Positions 57,401 to 64,000 are shown, counted from the stretch's first letter. The stretch: DNA of 64,000 bases from Peptoniphilus gorbachii (GCF_016908115.1 NZ_JAFBDH010000001.1:124001-188000), one strand, 5' to 3'. Translations and numbers: made by a program. The notes: generated from the sequence alone by a model not told the origin.

Positions 57401-58446
57401 TCTGGAAAAGATAATTCAATACCACCTACATTCTCTGAAAAATATTTCTTTAAGAATTGTGGATTATCTAAAGCTATTTCCTTTGCTGTAAAAACTGTAG
57501 GAGCTTTCATATATTGGTCAAAATCATCTACTGAATTATAAGTCCACAATTTCATGAGATGTCCTGTAATAGGTTTTCCTCCTGTATAAGCAGGGTCGCT
57601 CAATGTCATTGGCTTAAATTTTATTCTCAACTTAATAGAACCATCTTGCCCAACAATTAGTTCTCCGTTATCTTCTACTGCACCATCTGCCATTGAATAT
57701 TTTCCTGGCGAATTTGAATATCTTATGGATAAAGGAATGCTGTATGTTCCAGGAAGTAAACCGCTGGGTATTGGCTTAGGCCAGCCTTGAAATATATATA
57801 TCCTAAACTTGTCATGTGTCCTACTCTGATAATCTACCGGTTGGAGGCTAAGATCTATTAAATATTTCCTTCCATCATGGCTTGATTTATAATCCTGTAT
57901 TACGTAAAATCCTTTCCCTTGTTCGTCATAACTTCTTTTTTTATTTAATTTCTTAGGTTCACTCCATGAATTAGTGGATTCATCGAAGGATGATAAATAC
58001 ATTTCAACTTGTTCAGGCCAAATGTTATACATACTTCCGTCATCTATTCCAGAACTATTTATACCAAAATTACCATAATAGGAACACCCGACATCTTGAT
58101 TTAAGTCTAATTCATAGGCATTCCACTGAGGATCATCCGCTTTATTAACAGCTGCTTCTTTTTTATGTTTTTCTCTAAATTCTTTAAAGTTTTGATCATT
58201 ATCAGATATTTTTTTGCCTGACATATTTAATCTATTTTCATCAAATGGGGGATGAGTTGCCGTTTCATCGGTAGATTCGTCTTTTCCTTCAGCCCATCTT
58301 TTATATACTACTGGATGGATTTCAAAGTGAGCTCTCTCATCTCCAGTAATTGGAATTATAGCAGAATGTTCTGCTGCTAATACATTAGACCCATTTGCGA
58401 ATAAAAATACCAGCAAAAATAAAATAAAATTTATACTTTTTTTCAA
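54463..58446 (-). CDS. SLH-anchored multi-NEAT heme receptor-like surface protein
   Basis: 1327 residues, TTG start behind AAAGGA. Signal peptide 1-25; an unrecognised beta-rich region 27-222; NEAT-like domain A 232-395 (SMADGA at 251, VDAMGN at 375); an unassigned part 450-580; a FIVAR-like helical segment 605-668; NEAT B 680-812 (SMGNGA at 695, VDAMAK at 793); NPS repeats 827-838; a second FIVAR-like segment 842-908; an Asn/Trp/Gly-rich stretch 909-988; NEAT C 993-1110 (SMANGA at 1009, VDVMDQ at 1088); a Gln/Asn linker; three SLH repeats 1149-1327 (FTDTSGHWAK, NFKDVKSGMYYSPY, ending GNFAPKSPFTRAQVAQVLY). SLH repeats bind pyruvylated wall polymers. It probably captures heme at the cell surface. 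Confidence 0.88.
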   Translation of the reverse strand: MKKSINFILFLLVFLFANGSNVLAAEHSAIIPITGDERAHFEIHPVVYKRWAEGKDESTDETATHPPFDENRLNMSGKKISDNDQNFKEFREKHKKEAAVNKADDPQWNAYELDLNQDVGCSYYGNFGINSSGIDDGSMYNIWPEQVEMYLSSFDESTNSWSEPKKLNKKRSYDEQGKGFYVIQDYKSSHDGRKYLIDLSLQPVDYQSRTHDKFRIYIFQGWPKPIPSGLLPGTYSIPLSIRYSNSPGKYSMADGAVEDNGELIVGQDGSIKLRIKFKPMTLSDPAYTGGKPITGHLMKLWTYNSVDDFDQYMKAPTVFTAKEIALDNPQFLKKYFSENVGGIELSFPEIYEIPLKYEDGSTNYESQKLFKVKVDAMGNSLQNFNLLMRWEDMKLEKLDLQSGKYKALPIISLPANQAMLDALWDKENNKIKYTREQYNDELIQGNYNKLEFNPGEGIIPIYDLEIRNNKADITVYWAEQYKKGTKLIETGLVKIDDSKPIQYKSSDGSIKDVEVLDSKDFTVTNEKNTYKNRITKINLKDVPLLINGEDKTIGLINARFIRVEEGKKRIKLSPGKNDDPIEDMFSIPNYDIGKKVLEEKIVEINKDSLNQAIEDAKSIKKGRHSEEDFKKLSKAIEVAENVAKNEKQDQSKINEALKNLNEAVEVFTNSKIENQNKEELEVPVMLWHGYQNNASMGNGALVQKAKITEENGKTYMTIKLKGLDFMGMRGHLLQFWTYKENDFKSEKIESTIIENKRDKGLGNEEKEFPSLFKFEIDPKFKTQDGEIYCRVSVDAMAKLGGAEQNAKLKITGSKAKEWTGWGDDNQSNPSNPSNPSNPSTPGYSFQNLAIERSALGSAMASASASMSKGADSNLVAAMARAGAIANNPYASREEILSATQALNNAIINNKGSMNNQNNNSSWGNNNQAWGNNNQGWGNNYGWGNNNSSWGSYGNKNQGWNNNSSWGVYNNNQNNQNNNQNNQSNKNNGPVTIQYEVPVEVLHAYQDGYSMANGAINHTARVEERNGQFRYSVQFNPLEREFNGQKLVGNLTHLFIHDGNKYLAEQSSGNVWSWVMNGKYNKVNVSVKVDVMDQIAVNEQKAILSFNWNNAREVGRVGGNNNNQNQQNQNQQNQQKQAPQVAQNNNASNNFTDTSGHWAKTAIDYVVSKGYFAGLSNTEFGPNKSITRGQFVSVLGRMLNVNVNDYKDQNFKDVKSGMYYSPYITWANKVGIVSGVGQGNFAPDKELTREEMAVMMTKFLKVSGKNLNAKGNTNGFKDEEKIQGWAKDSVKEMARLGVVSGMGDGNFAPKSPFTRAQVAQVLYNIDHN
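55483..55722 (-). repeat. Asn/Trp/Gly-rich coding repeats in the SLH-NEAT gene
   Basis: Encodes residues 909-988, with short units such as WGNNNQ, WGNNYG, WGNNNSS and NQNNQNN, about eight Trp in 60 residues. Repeated DNA words (on the plus strand, TTATTGCCCCA and TTATTTCCCCA types) make length change by slippage likely. The complementary strand has a long open frame that is an artefact of this composition. Confidence 0.8.
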
Positions 58447-58474
58447 TTTATTTTCCTTTCTTTTTTTATATAGT

Positions 58475-58511
58475 TAATAGATGTATAGGTCTATTCGCTA
58501 TACATCTATTA
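58475..58511. promoter_or_regulatory. Perfect 14-base inverted repeat before the SLH-NEAT gene
   Basis: TAATAGATGTATAG (58475-58488) and CTATACATCTATTA (58498-58511) around a nine-base loop, 29 bases before the TTG start. No T run follows on the coding strand, so it is not a standard terminator. It could be a leader hairpin, an operator for a heme or iron regulator, or an RNA-stability element. Confidence 0.5.
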
Positions 58512-58571
58512 CTATTCACAATAAACATCTTTTGAATTGTAAATTTTCAAGGATTAGTTATTTATAATAAT

Positions 58572-59180
58572 TTATTTTACAAAAAATCTTGCATTTGGAT
58601 TCATCATAGCTGCACCGATTTTACCTAAAAATCCGGAGTCAGCTAAATTAGTTGTAAATTTAATTTTAAAATATTTATTATATTCTCCGACTTTTTCTTC
58701 TTCTAGGTCATCCTTTAATATAGTGAATTTAAAACCTTCAGGCACATTTTTATTTTTATTATGAACAGCTTTTTTTGAACCAAAGGCTTCTACTGCAATT
58801 TCTTCTCCATCTATTACAGGTGTAATGCCAGTACAATCTGCTTCATATACCTTACCAAGTATTTCTTTACTAACTGGTTTTGTATATAAAGTTATTTCGT
58901 AGCTGTCGCCCTTATCTTCAACTTTTGATAAATCTTTATTGAATGCATCATCAGCCATAGAAAGTTTTGCTTCTTTTCTGTGATAAATTGCAAAATCAGC
59001 AACCGTCCTTACGGATCTATCAGAATATTTAAATCCATACAGTTCTGAATCAGAATAGTCTATAGTTTCTTTAATTTGCTCCTTTATGGATTCTAGATTC
59101 ATTTCTTGAGCAAATGTAAAAGTTGGAACTAACATCATTAATACTAATAGTAATAAACTAATTTTCTTTAAATATTTCAT
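58572..59180 (-). CDS. Small secreted NEAT-like protein
   Basis: 202 residues. Signal peptide 1-24 (MKYLKKISLLLLVLMMLV...FA). The remainder from about 62 looks like a divergent NEAT domain: IYHRKEAKLSMADDAFNKD carries the SM helix, and long beta-forming stretches follow (SYEITLYTKPV, GFKFTILKDDL, YFKIKFTTNL). There is no SLH, sortase or membrane anchor, so it may be released or held by partners, like a hemophore. It lacks the VDAM motif of its neighbours and has AAMM near the end. AAAGGA precedes the ATG. The NEAT assignment is by pattern and position only. Confidence 0.65.
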   Translation of the reverse strand: MKYLKKISLLLLVLMMLVPTFTFAQEMNLESIKEQIKETIDYSDSELYGFKYSDRSVRTVADFAIYHRKEAKLSMADDAFNKDLSKVEDKGDSYEITLYTKPVSKEILGKVYEADCTGITPVIDGEEIAVEAFGSKKAVHNKNKNVPEGFKFTILKDDLEEEKVGEYNKYFKIKFTTNLADSGFLGKIGAAMMNPNARFFVK

Positions 59181-59278
59181 ATTATTTATCCTTTCTTTAT
59201 ATTATTTATTTTTTCATAACTAATCCTTATAAGGTTATAAACGTACTTTCCTAATCCCACCCAACCACCCACTAATTT

Positions 59279-59788
59279 TTATAAATTAATTAATTTTTCA
59301 AAGAAGTAATTTGCTGCTGCTTCTAGTTCTTCTTCCGTTGCTACCCTCGATTTTAAACTTGTTTCTATCATTTTTTCTTTTATCGTTTTTGGAACTACTA
59401 GTCCTGTAATTCCTCTTAATTTTTCTATCATCTTGGGATCAACTAGGCCTGGGCATATGTATTGTCCCAAGGAGTCCCTATCTTTTAATAGGTCTTCTAA
59501 GTTTTTTATCACCTTCCTTCCATGTTCTGAGTCTGGCATTGCTCCCAAGGTCGCAAATAAGCCAAGCTTTTTATTTTCTATAGTCTTTAAGAATTTTAGT
59601 GTCTTGGTCTCTAAGGTCCCTCTATCAATCCAGGCACCCAAAAGTATGAAGTCAAATTGTTCTACTTCAGGTGCATCTCTTATGTCTTTTATCGTCATCT
59701 GGTGTTCATCTTTTAAGACTTCATAAATTTTTTCTGCCATTCTCTTGGTGTTTCCCGTCTTTGATGAATAAATTATTAGTCCTTTCAC
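59279..59788 (-). CDS. Flavodoxin-family protein of the BilS/HmuF type
   Basis: 169 residues. FMN-binding motif YSSKTGNTKRMAEKIY at the N terminus, then LLGAWIDRG and LFATLGAMPDSEH, which fit the flavodoxin group annotated as BilS, and which also includes flavodoxins from heme-uptake operons such as fusobacterial HmuF, reported to act on heme without oxygen. Here it directly follows a heme-type ABC transporter (nine bases), so reduction or breakdown of imported heme is a fair guess. Starts with GTG behind AAGGAGG. A general electron carrier is the alternative. Confidence 0.75.
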   Translation of the reverse strand: MKGLIIYSSKTGNTKRMAEKIYEVLKDEHQMTIKDIRDAPEVEQFDFILLGAWIDRGTLETKTLKFLKTIENKKLGLFATLGAMPDSEHGRKVIKNLEDLLKDRDSLGQYICPGLVDPKMIEKLRGITGLVVPKTIKEKMIETSLKSRVATEEELEAAANYFFEKLINL

Positions 59789-59797
59789 TTTTCCTCC

Positions 59798-60559
59798 TTA
59801 GTCTTCTGCAAATACATATTTTTTATTTTCTATATCTATTATTTTTAGTTTTGTGTCGTAGATCTTACTTATATTTTCTCCTGTCAAGACTTGGCTTGCC
59901 TTTCCTTGAAATTCGATTTTCCCCTTCATCATTCCTACTATGGTGTCCGAATACTCTAGGGACTGATTGATGTCATGAAGGACCATGATTATTGTCTTTC
60001 CTAGATTTATATTCAAATTTTTTATTAGTTTTAAAATTTCTATTTGGTATTTGATATCTAAGTAGGTTGTGGGTTCGTCTAAGAGAAGTATCTCGCTATC
60101 TTGTGCAATCGCCATGGCTATCCACGCCCTTTGGACTTGTCCACCTGATAGGGAATTGACTCTCTCTTTTCTTATTTCTTCTAAGCCACAAACTTCTATT
60201 GCCTCGTTTATTTTGTTTTTGTCTTCTTTGCTTGGCTTTTGCATAAAGCCAACATAGGGATTTCTTCCATAGGCAACAAGTTCTTCAACTTTAATGTCGC
60301 CTGCTATTTGATTTTTTTGTCTAACTATGGCAACTTTTTTTGCAAATTCTTTTCTCTCTATATTTTTTATGTTTTTGCCATCAAGACTTATAAAACCCAT
60401 TTTTGGTTTTTCCACTCTAGTTATTAGTTTTAAAAGAGTTGACTTGCCGCAACCATTGGCACCTAGGAGGGTTGTGATTTTATTTTTTTCTATTTTTAGA
60501 TTTAAGTCTTTTATGACCATGCTTTTCCCATAGGAGAAAAATAAGTGATTAATTTCCAT
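59798..60559 (-). CDS. ABC transporter ATP-binding protein, iron/heme type (FecE-like)
   Basis: 253 residues. Walker A LLGANGCGKSTLLKLI, Q loop VRQKN, signature VNSLSGGQVQRAWIAMAIAQ, Walker B ILLLDEPTTYLDIKYQ, switch His in MVLHDINQSLEYSD. The FecE/BtuD-type text fits a siderophore or heme importer. Start behind GGAGGG, overlapping the permease end by 11 bases. Works with the permease and IsdE-like lipoprotein encoded upstream in the same operon. Confidence 0.92.
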   Translation of the reverse strand: MEINHLFFSYGKSMVIKDLNLKIEKNKITTLLGANGCGKSTLLKLITRVEKPKMGFISLDGKNIKNIERKEFAKKVAIVRQKNQIAGDIKVEELVAYGRNPYVGFMQKPSKEDKNKINEAIEVCGLEEIRKERVNSLSGGQVQRAWIAMAIAQDSEILLLDEPTTYLDIKYQIEILKLIKNLNINLGKTIIMVLHDINQSLEYSDTIVGMMKGKIEFQGKASQVLTGENISKIYDTKLKIIDIENKKYVFAED

Positions 60560-61538
60560 AATTTTTCCCTCCTAGCTTTAATAGGCCTATAAAAAATATT
60601 CCACCCACTACTGTCATTACTACTGATGGTTTTATTTCGTAAGGGTAGGCTATCACTCTTCCCAAGGTGTCTGATAGGAGGAGGGTTATTGCTCCTAGTA
60701 TCATGGAATAGGGTATTAGGTTCTTGTGGTTTGATCCAAGAATTATCCTTCCTATGTGTGGCACTACTAGGCCTAAGAATCCTATTACACCAACTATGGC
60801 TGTGGATACTGATGCTAGTATTATTCCTATTAAGGCTAGGATAAACCTATCTCGATTTACATTAACTCCCAAGGCTTGTGCTGTTTGGTCTTCCAGTTGA
60901 AGTAGGTTTGCTGTCCTTATTGTGAAGAGTGCTATTATTAGAAATAGGATTCCGTAAATTGCCATAATTTTTACATCTGCCCATGTTTTTTGTGCTACAT
61001 TGCCTTCGATTATTGATTGAACGTTTGTGAGGTTGCCCCCCATCATGGATTTTATTCCTTCGTTTACTCCCATTAGGGTCATGTTGAGTGCCACACCTAC
61101 GAGGATTAATTTTATTGGGTTGGATCCTCCATTCCAGGCTAGGGAATATATTAAGAGGTAGGCTAGGAGTCCTCCCACAACTGAAAAAAGTGGGCTAAAG
61201 GCATATAGACCAGGGAATAATATCATTACAAGGCTTGCTGATAGACTAGCTGCTGATGATATGCCTATTATGCCTGGATCTGTTAGGGGGTTTTGCATTA
61301 CTGCTTGTAGGAGAACTCCTGATGTTGCAAGAGCCGCCCCAGCTAGTATGGATATTATTATTCTTGGAAACCTAAGGTCATATATTGTCGCTACGTCGGG
61401 ATCATATTCTATGAACAAGCCTCTTAATAATTTGCCAAAGGTCATTTCTATGGAGCCTGTTTTTGCTGAATAGAGGATGAGTCCTATTAGGACTAGGATT
61501 GATATGATGTAAACTAGGATGATTTTATTTTTTTTCAT
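60549..61538 (-). CDS. FecCD-family permease, heme/iron importer (IsdF/HtsB-like)
   Basis: 329 residues from the ATG at 61538, with AGGTGAT eight bases upstream; a GTG at 61550 would add four residues. About nine or ten membrane helices. FecCD patterns: LRFPRIIISILAGAALATSGVLLQAVMQNPLTDPGIIGISS-type text (short pieces: RFPRIIISILAGAAL, NPLTDPGIIGI), GVIGFLGLVVPHIGRIILG and the C-terminal ILGAITLLLSDTLGR. Local G+C is clearly higher than in distant genes. Overlaps the lipoprotein gene by 14 bases. Confidence 0.92.
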   Translation of the reverse strand: MKKNKIILVYIISILVLIGLILYSAKTGSIEMTFGKLLRGLFIEYDPDVATIYDLRFPRIIISILAGAALATSGVLLQAVMQNPLTDPGIIGISSAASLSASLVMILFPGLYAFSPLFSVVGGLLAYLLIYSLAWNGGSNPIKLILVGVALNMTLMGVNEGIKSMMGGNLTNVQSIIEGNVAQKTWADVKIMAIYGILFLIIALFTIRTANLLQLEDQTAQALGVNVNRDRFILALIGIILASVSTAIVGVIGFLGLVVPHIGRIILGSNHKNLIPYSMILGAITLLLSDTLGRVIAYPYEIKPSVVMTVVGGIFFIGLLKLGGKNYGN

Positions 61539-62445
61539 TTGTCTTATCACCTGTATTTCCTACTTCATTTGAATCTTTTCCATAGAAGAGTTTGTCTAAG
61601 TCATTTAAGGCTTCCTTGTAGTTGAATTTCGCACTCATGCCAAACTTTTTGTAGTCAAGGTCGTAGACCCTGCCTTTCTTAACTGCCCTAAAGTGTTTCC
61701 AAATGTCATTTTCTGCAAAGTCTTTTTTAAACATTGCCATTACTTGATCTGGTAGGGCATGGGCTGTTCTAAGTATCATGTCTGGGTCTTTTTTCAACAT
61801 ATCTTCTGTGTTTATTGTTATGAATTGTTGGTTTGTCCCTTCATATACATTTTCTGCCCCTGCAAGTTTTACAAGGCTTCCTGCATAGGAGTTTTCTGTT
61901 GCTACTACATAGGACCCTGGCAAACCCATTAAGATTAATACTCTAGGTGCTTTTTTGTCCTTGTGTTTTTCTTTATAGTCGTCTATGAATTTTTTGTAAT
62001 CATCAATTAAGTCTTTTGCTTCTTTTTTTCTGTTAAGTAATTTTCCAAGATCCTCTATTGACTTATACATTCCATCTGTGTTGTTTAGGTTCAAAAATCC
62101 ATAGTCAAGGTCTGCTGCCTTGTATTTTGGAAGTAGGTCTGAAATTAAAGACACTGGTGAGAATACATAGTCTGGATTTATTTGCTTTAATTTTTCTATG
62201 TCTGGTGTCATTGCCATTCCTACCTTAGGGACATCCTTATATCGTTCTGGCATTGGATCGATCTTTGAGTCTGGTACTGCAACTAGGTCTATGTTTAATT
62301 TTTCCATTATATAAACTGTTGCCATTGATGTTGCTGCTATTCTCAGCTCGCCATTATTTGCTTTCTTACCAGATTTTTGACTCACGCAAGATGTTAATAA
62401 TAGACTTGCTAGAAGTATGGCTAGAATCTTTTTTATTCTATTCAT
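61525..62445 (-). CDS. isdE: Heme-binding lipoprotein, IsdE-like substrate-binding protein
   Basis: 306 residues. Lipobox LLTSC with the lipid Cys at 20. Class III (helical backbone) binding protein fold. It follows S. aureus IsdE closely: RYKDVPKVGMAMTPD with Met79, where IsdE has axial Met78, and ILRTAHALPDQVMAMF with His229, equal to the IsdE axial His229. Further matches are NDIWKHFRAVKKGRVYDLD and FGMSA. It should receive heme from the Shp-like protein and pass it to the permease. AAGGAG precedes the ATG. Confidence 0.9.
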   Translation of the reverse strand: MNRIKKILAILLASLLLTSCVSQKSGKKANNGELRIAATSMATVYIMEKLNIDLVAVPDSKIDPMPERYKDVPKVGMAMTPDIEKLKQINPDYVFSPVSLISDLLPKYKAADLDYGFLNLNNTDGMYKSIEDLGKLLNRKKEAKDLIDDYKKFIDDYKEKHKDKKAPRVLILMGLPGSYVVATENSYAGSLVKLAGAENVYEGTNQQFITINTEDMLKKDPDMILRTAHALPDQVMAMFKKDFAENDIWKHFRAVKKGRVYDLDYKKFGMSAKFNYKEALNDLDKLFYGKDSNEVGNTGDKTNEKK

Positions 62446-63400
62446 AGATGTTTCTCCTTTTTTCTTCTAATTCATCTTCTACTTTTTTCTTGTAGTTATA
62501 TGATAGGAGGGCTAGTATGATAAATCCTCCTGTTAATATTACAAAGAGTCCTATTAAGCCATAAATAAAAGCTAAAGTTATTTTGCCTAATTTTGTCTTT
62601 TGTGTTCCTTTTTCATCTTGGTCATCTGAATAATATAATTTTTTAATTATTGGAGAATCCTTTGTCAAAAGTCCATGGTCATAACCCAAGTCACCAGCAG
62701 AAAATTTTGAGTTGACAGGTTTTTGCTCTATTACTTCTCCTTGGTTAGGAGCTTGTAAAACTTCTCCAACTTGTTCATCATTGTCTAGTGGTTTTAAGTT
62801 GCTTAGGTTAGGTGTATTGTTCTTTGTATTTGTTTTAGGAATGTTTACTTGTGCCTGGGGGGCTTCCGCTGCTACTTCTTGTTTATTAGTATTTCTTGAT
62901 GAACTATTTTGAAGGGTTGCAAAGTCAGTGTTACCATTAACCAGATCTGATATTGTGTAGTAAAATATTACATCCCTTCCCATGGGCCCTACAAAAAATG
63001 TTGCCCTTACGATTACATTTTTGCTTGGTATCTCAAATCTGTAATCTCGTGTTTCTGCTGTCTTTCCTGTAACTTCTGCTGGTACAGAATAGAAACTATT
63101 GTCGCCATAATTTTGGACTGCGAAGGTTTCATTTTTTATATAGTTGGCTAGGTTATAACGGACTGACAAAAATATTCTTCCATCATCTGTTGTTTCTACC
63201 AAAGCTTGTGGACATACTACATTTTCTGTCATACCCTGTCCTATGCCTGGATTGTTACCTGGGTCTTCTATGACTCCTGTAACTGGATGGATATAGTATG
63301 GCGTTGTCTTTGCTATTTCTTGTGAATAGGCATAGGTAACATTTATTAGACTTGTAAAAATGAGAGCCATAAGGCAAAGGCTATTTATTATTTTTTTCAT
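62438..63400 (-). CDS. Shp-like heme-binding surface protein, membrane-anchored
   Basis: 320 residues. Signal peptide 1-24, a Shp heme-binding domain at about 33-155, a Pro/Asn/Gln linker with no clear fold, one membrane helix at 272-300 and a charged tail. The domain matches streptococcal Shp: YYIHPVTGVIEDPG, GIGQGM (Met57), FFVGPMGRDVIFY (Met140), where Shp coordinates heme by Met66 and Met153 in the same motifs. It should hand heme to the IsdE-like lipoprotein. It overlaps both neighbours (20 and 8 bases). GGAGGG precedes the ATG. Confidence 0.88.
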   Translation of the reverse strand: MKKIINSLCLMALIFTSLINVTYAYSQEIAKTTPYYIHPVTGVIEDPGNNPGIGQGMTENVVCPQALVETTDDGRIFLSVRYNLANYIKNETFAVQNYGDNSFYSVPAEVTGKTAETRDYRFEIPSKNVIVRATFFVGPMGRDVIFYYTISDLVNGNTDFATLQNSSSRNTNKQEVAAEAPQAQVNIPKTNTKNNTPNLSNLKPLDNDEQVGEVLQAPNQGEVIEQKPVNSKFSAGDLGYDHGLLTKDSPIIKKLYYSDDQDEKGTQKTKLGKITLAFIYGLIGLFVILTGGFIILALLSYNYKKKVEDELEEKRRNIYE

Positions 63401-64000
63401 TATCTTTTAGCCCTCCTAAAAACATCATTTCATCTTTCATATCTTTTACTTCTTGCAAATTTTTTCGAATTACAACAAAGGCTATTGCATTTAATCCTAT
63501 AAATATTAGGAGTATTAAAATAATAATGCCCTTTGATTCTTTTTCTTCGATTTCTTGTCCCTCAATCCCATTCTCTTTATCTTTATTTTGATTGGAGGAT
63601 GATCCCTTGTTTTCTTGACTTGTAATTTTATTTTGTAGTGATCCTATAGAAGGTGGGCTTGTGTTTTGTGTTGTTGAACTAACTTGTGGTCCTTCTACTG
63701 GCATAGGGGATGAGGAATCTGAAGAGCTTGATATTTTTTGATTCTGTGGTTTTTTAACTGTCGCCATAAAGGCCTTTGCTTTTTCTTCCTTTGAACTACT
63801 AGTGTTTGTGCTTATATTGCTTAGTGTAGGCAAATTTTTATTATCTAAGGTTTTATTTACTTGCACACGTGCACTAGCACTTTTTACAAGTATGAAGTTT
63901 GCTGAATCTTTTGTTTTAAATTCAATGTAGTCTCCATTGACTTTGTAATTTATCTTCTTTTTTTCTCCATTATTTACTTCATAAAGACTTAATTTGTCTT
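63381..64000 (-). CDS. Membrane-anchored surface protein, C-terminal part (Shr position)
   Basis: The frame stays open to the right edge, so the 5' end lies outside the window; 206 codons are visible. The visible part starts DKLSLYEVNNGEKKK and shows a beta-rich end of a domain (YIEFKTKDSANFILVKSA), a Ser/Asn/Gln/Lys linker of about 100 residues, one membrane helix (GIIILILLIFIGLNAIAFVVI) and a short charged tail. A GTG at 63866 is in frame but is only an internal codon. Position before the Shp-like gene matches Shr in streptococci. Heme-receptor function is inferred from context only. Confidence 0.65.
   Translation of the reverse strand, partial: DKLSLYEVNNGEKKKINYKVNGDYIEFKTKDSANFILVKSASARVQVNKTLDNKNLPTLSNISTNTSSSKEEKAKAFMATVKKPQNQKISSSSDSSSPMPVEGPQVSSTTQNTSPPSIGSLQNKITSQENKGSSSNQNKDKENGIEGQEIEEKESKGIIILILLIFIGLNAIAFVVIRKNLQEVKDMKDEMMFLGGLKDNEKNNK

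Overview
This 64 kb window is AT-rich and densely packed with genes, most of them on the minus strand. It looks like the chromosome of a low-GC anaerobic Firmicute of the Tissierellia/Peptoniphilaceae type (Peptoniphilus-like). The reasons are: a one-gene pyruvate:ferredoxin oxidoreductase, a butyryl-CoA:acetate CoA-transferase, the clostridial SCIFF peptide with its radical SAM maturase, SpoIID- and SpoVG-type genes, and surface proteins carrying SLH, NEAT and copper-amine-oxidase-N ('stalk') domains. The genus is an inference. No rRNA, tRNA, CRISPR array or prophage was seen.

Layout. 1-11.8 kb (read leftward): the first 13 codons of a RelA/SpoT-type gene, recJ, then a run ruvC-ruvA-ruvB-spoIID-queA-tgt-yajC-scfA-scfB, an unrecognised gene, asnA and a zinc phospholipase-C-like gene. 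11.9-17.5 kb: a wall-targeted GH18 protein, then the ylxM-ffh-rpsP-khpA-rimM-trmD-rplS operon behind a near-consensus sigma-A promoter. 17.7-25.8 kb: plsX-acpP-rnc-radical SAM-smc-ftsY; ftsY has an acidic head made of three near-identical repeats. 25.9-34.2 kb: nifJ, then pepP-uvrC-hprK. 34.4-42.9 kb: a two-component system, crcB, a nucleobase permease, alr, an IS200/IS605 element, spoVG and murC. 43.0-53.2 kb: a NAGPA-domain surface protein, an aminotransferase, yacL, carD, the CoA-transferase, an AddA-like helicase-nuclease and an ArsR regulator.

53.5-64.0 kb is the accessory region of most interest: a complete-looking anaerobic heme-acquisition locus. In transcription order it has a membrane-anchored surface protein (5' end outside the window), a Shp-like heme protein, an IsdE-like lipoprotein, a FecCD permease, an ATPase, a flavodoxin of the BilS/HmuF kind, a small secreted NEAT-like protein, a 1327-residue SLH-anchored multi-NEAT protein and a second NEAT protein that ends in a copper-amine-oxidase-N pair. 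The order parallels streptococcal shr-shp-htsABC. Its NEAT domains lack the usual YxxxY heme ligand motif but keep paired methionines (SM ... VDxM), which raises the possibility of methionine-based heme handling from surface to membrane.

Smaller points include a Shine-Dalgarno site buried in a terminator-like stem upstream of the unrecognised 253-residue gene, an IS200 element inserted between spoVG and what looks like its terminator, a likely AUU start for yacL, and several start codons corrected from ribosome-binding sites.
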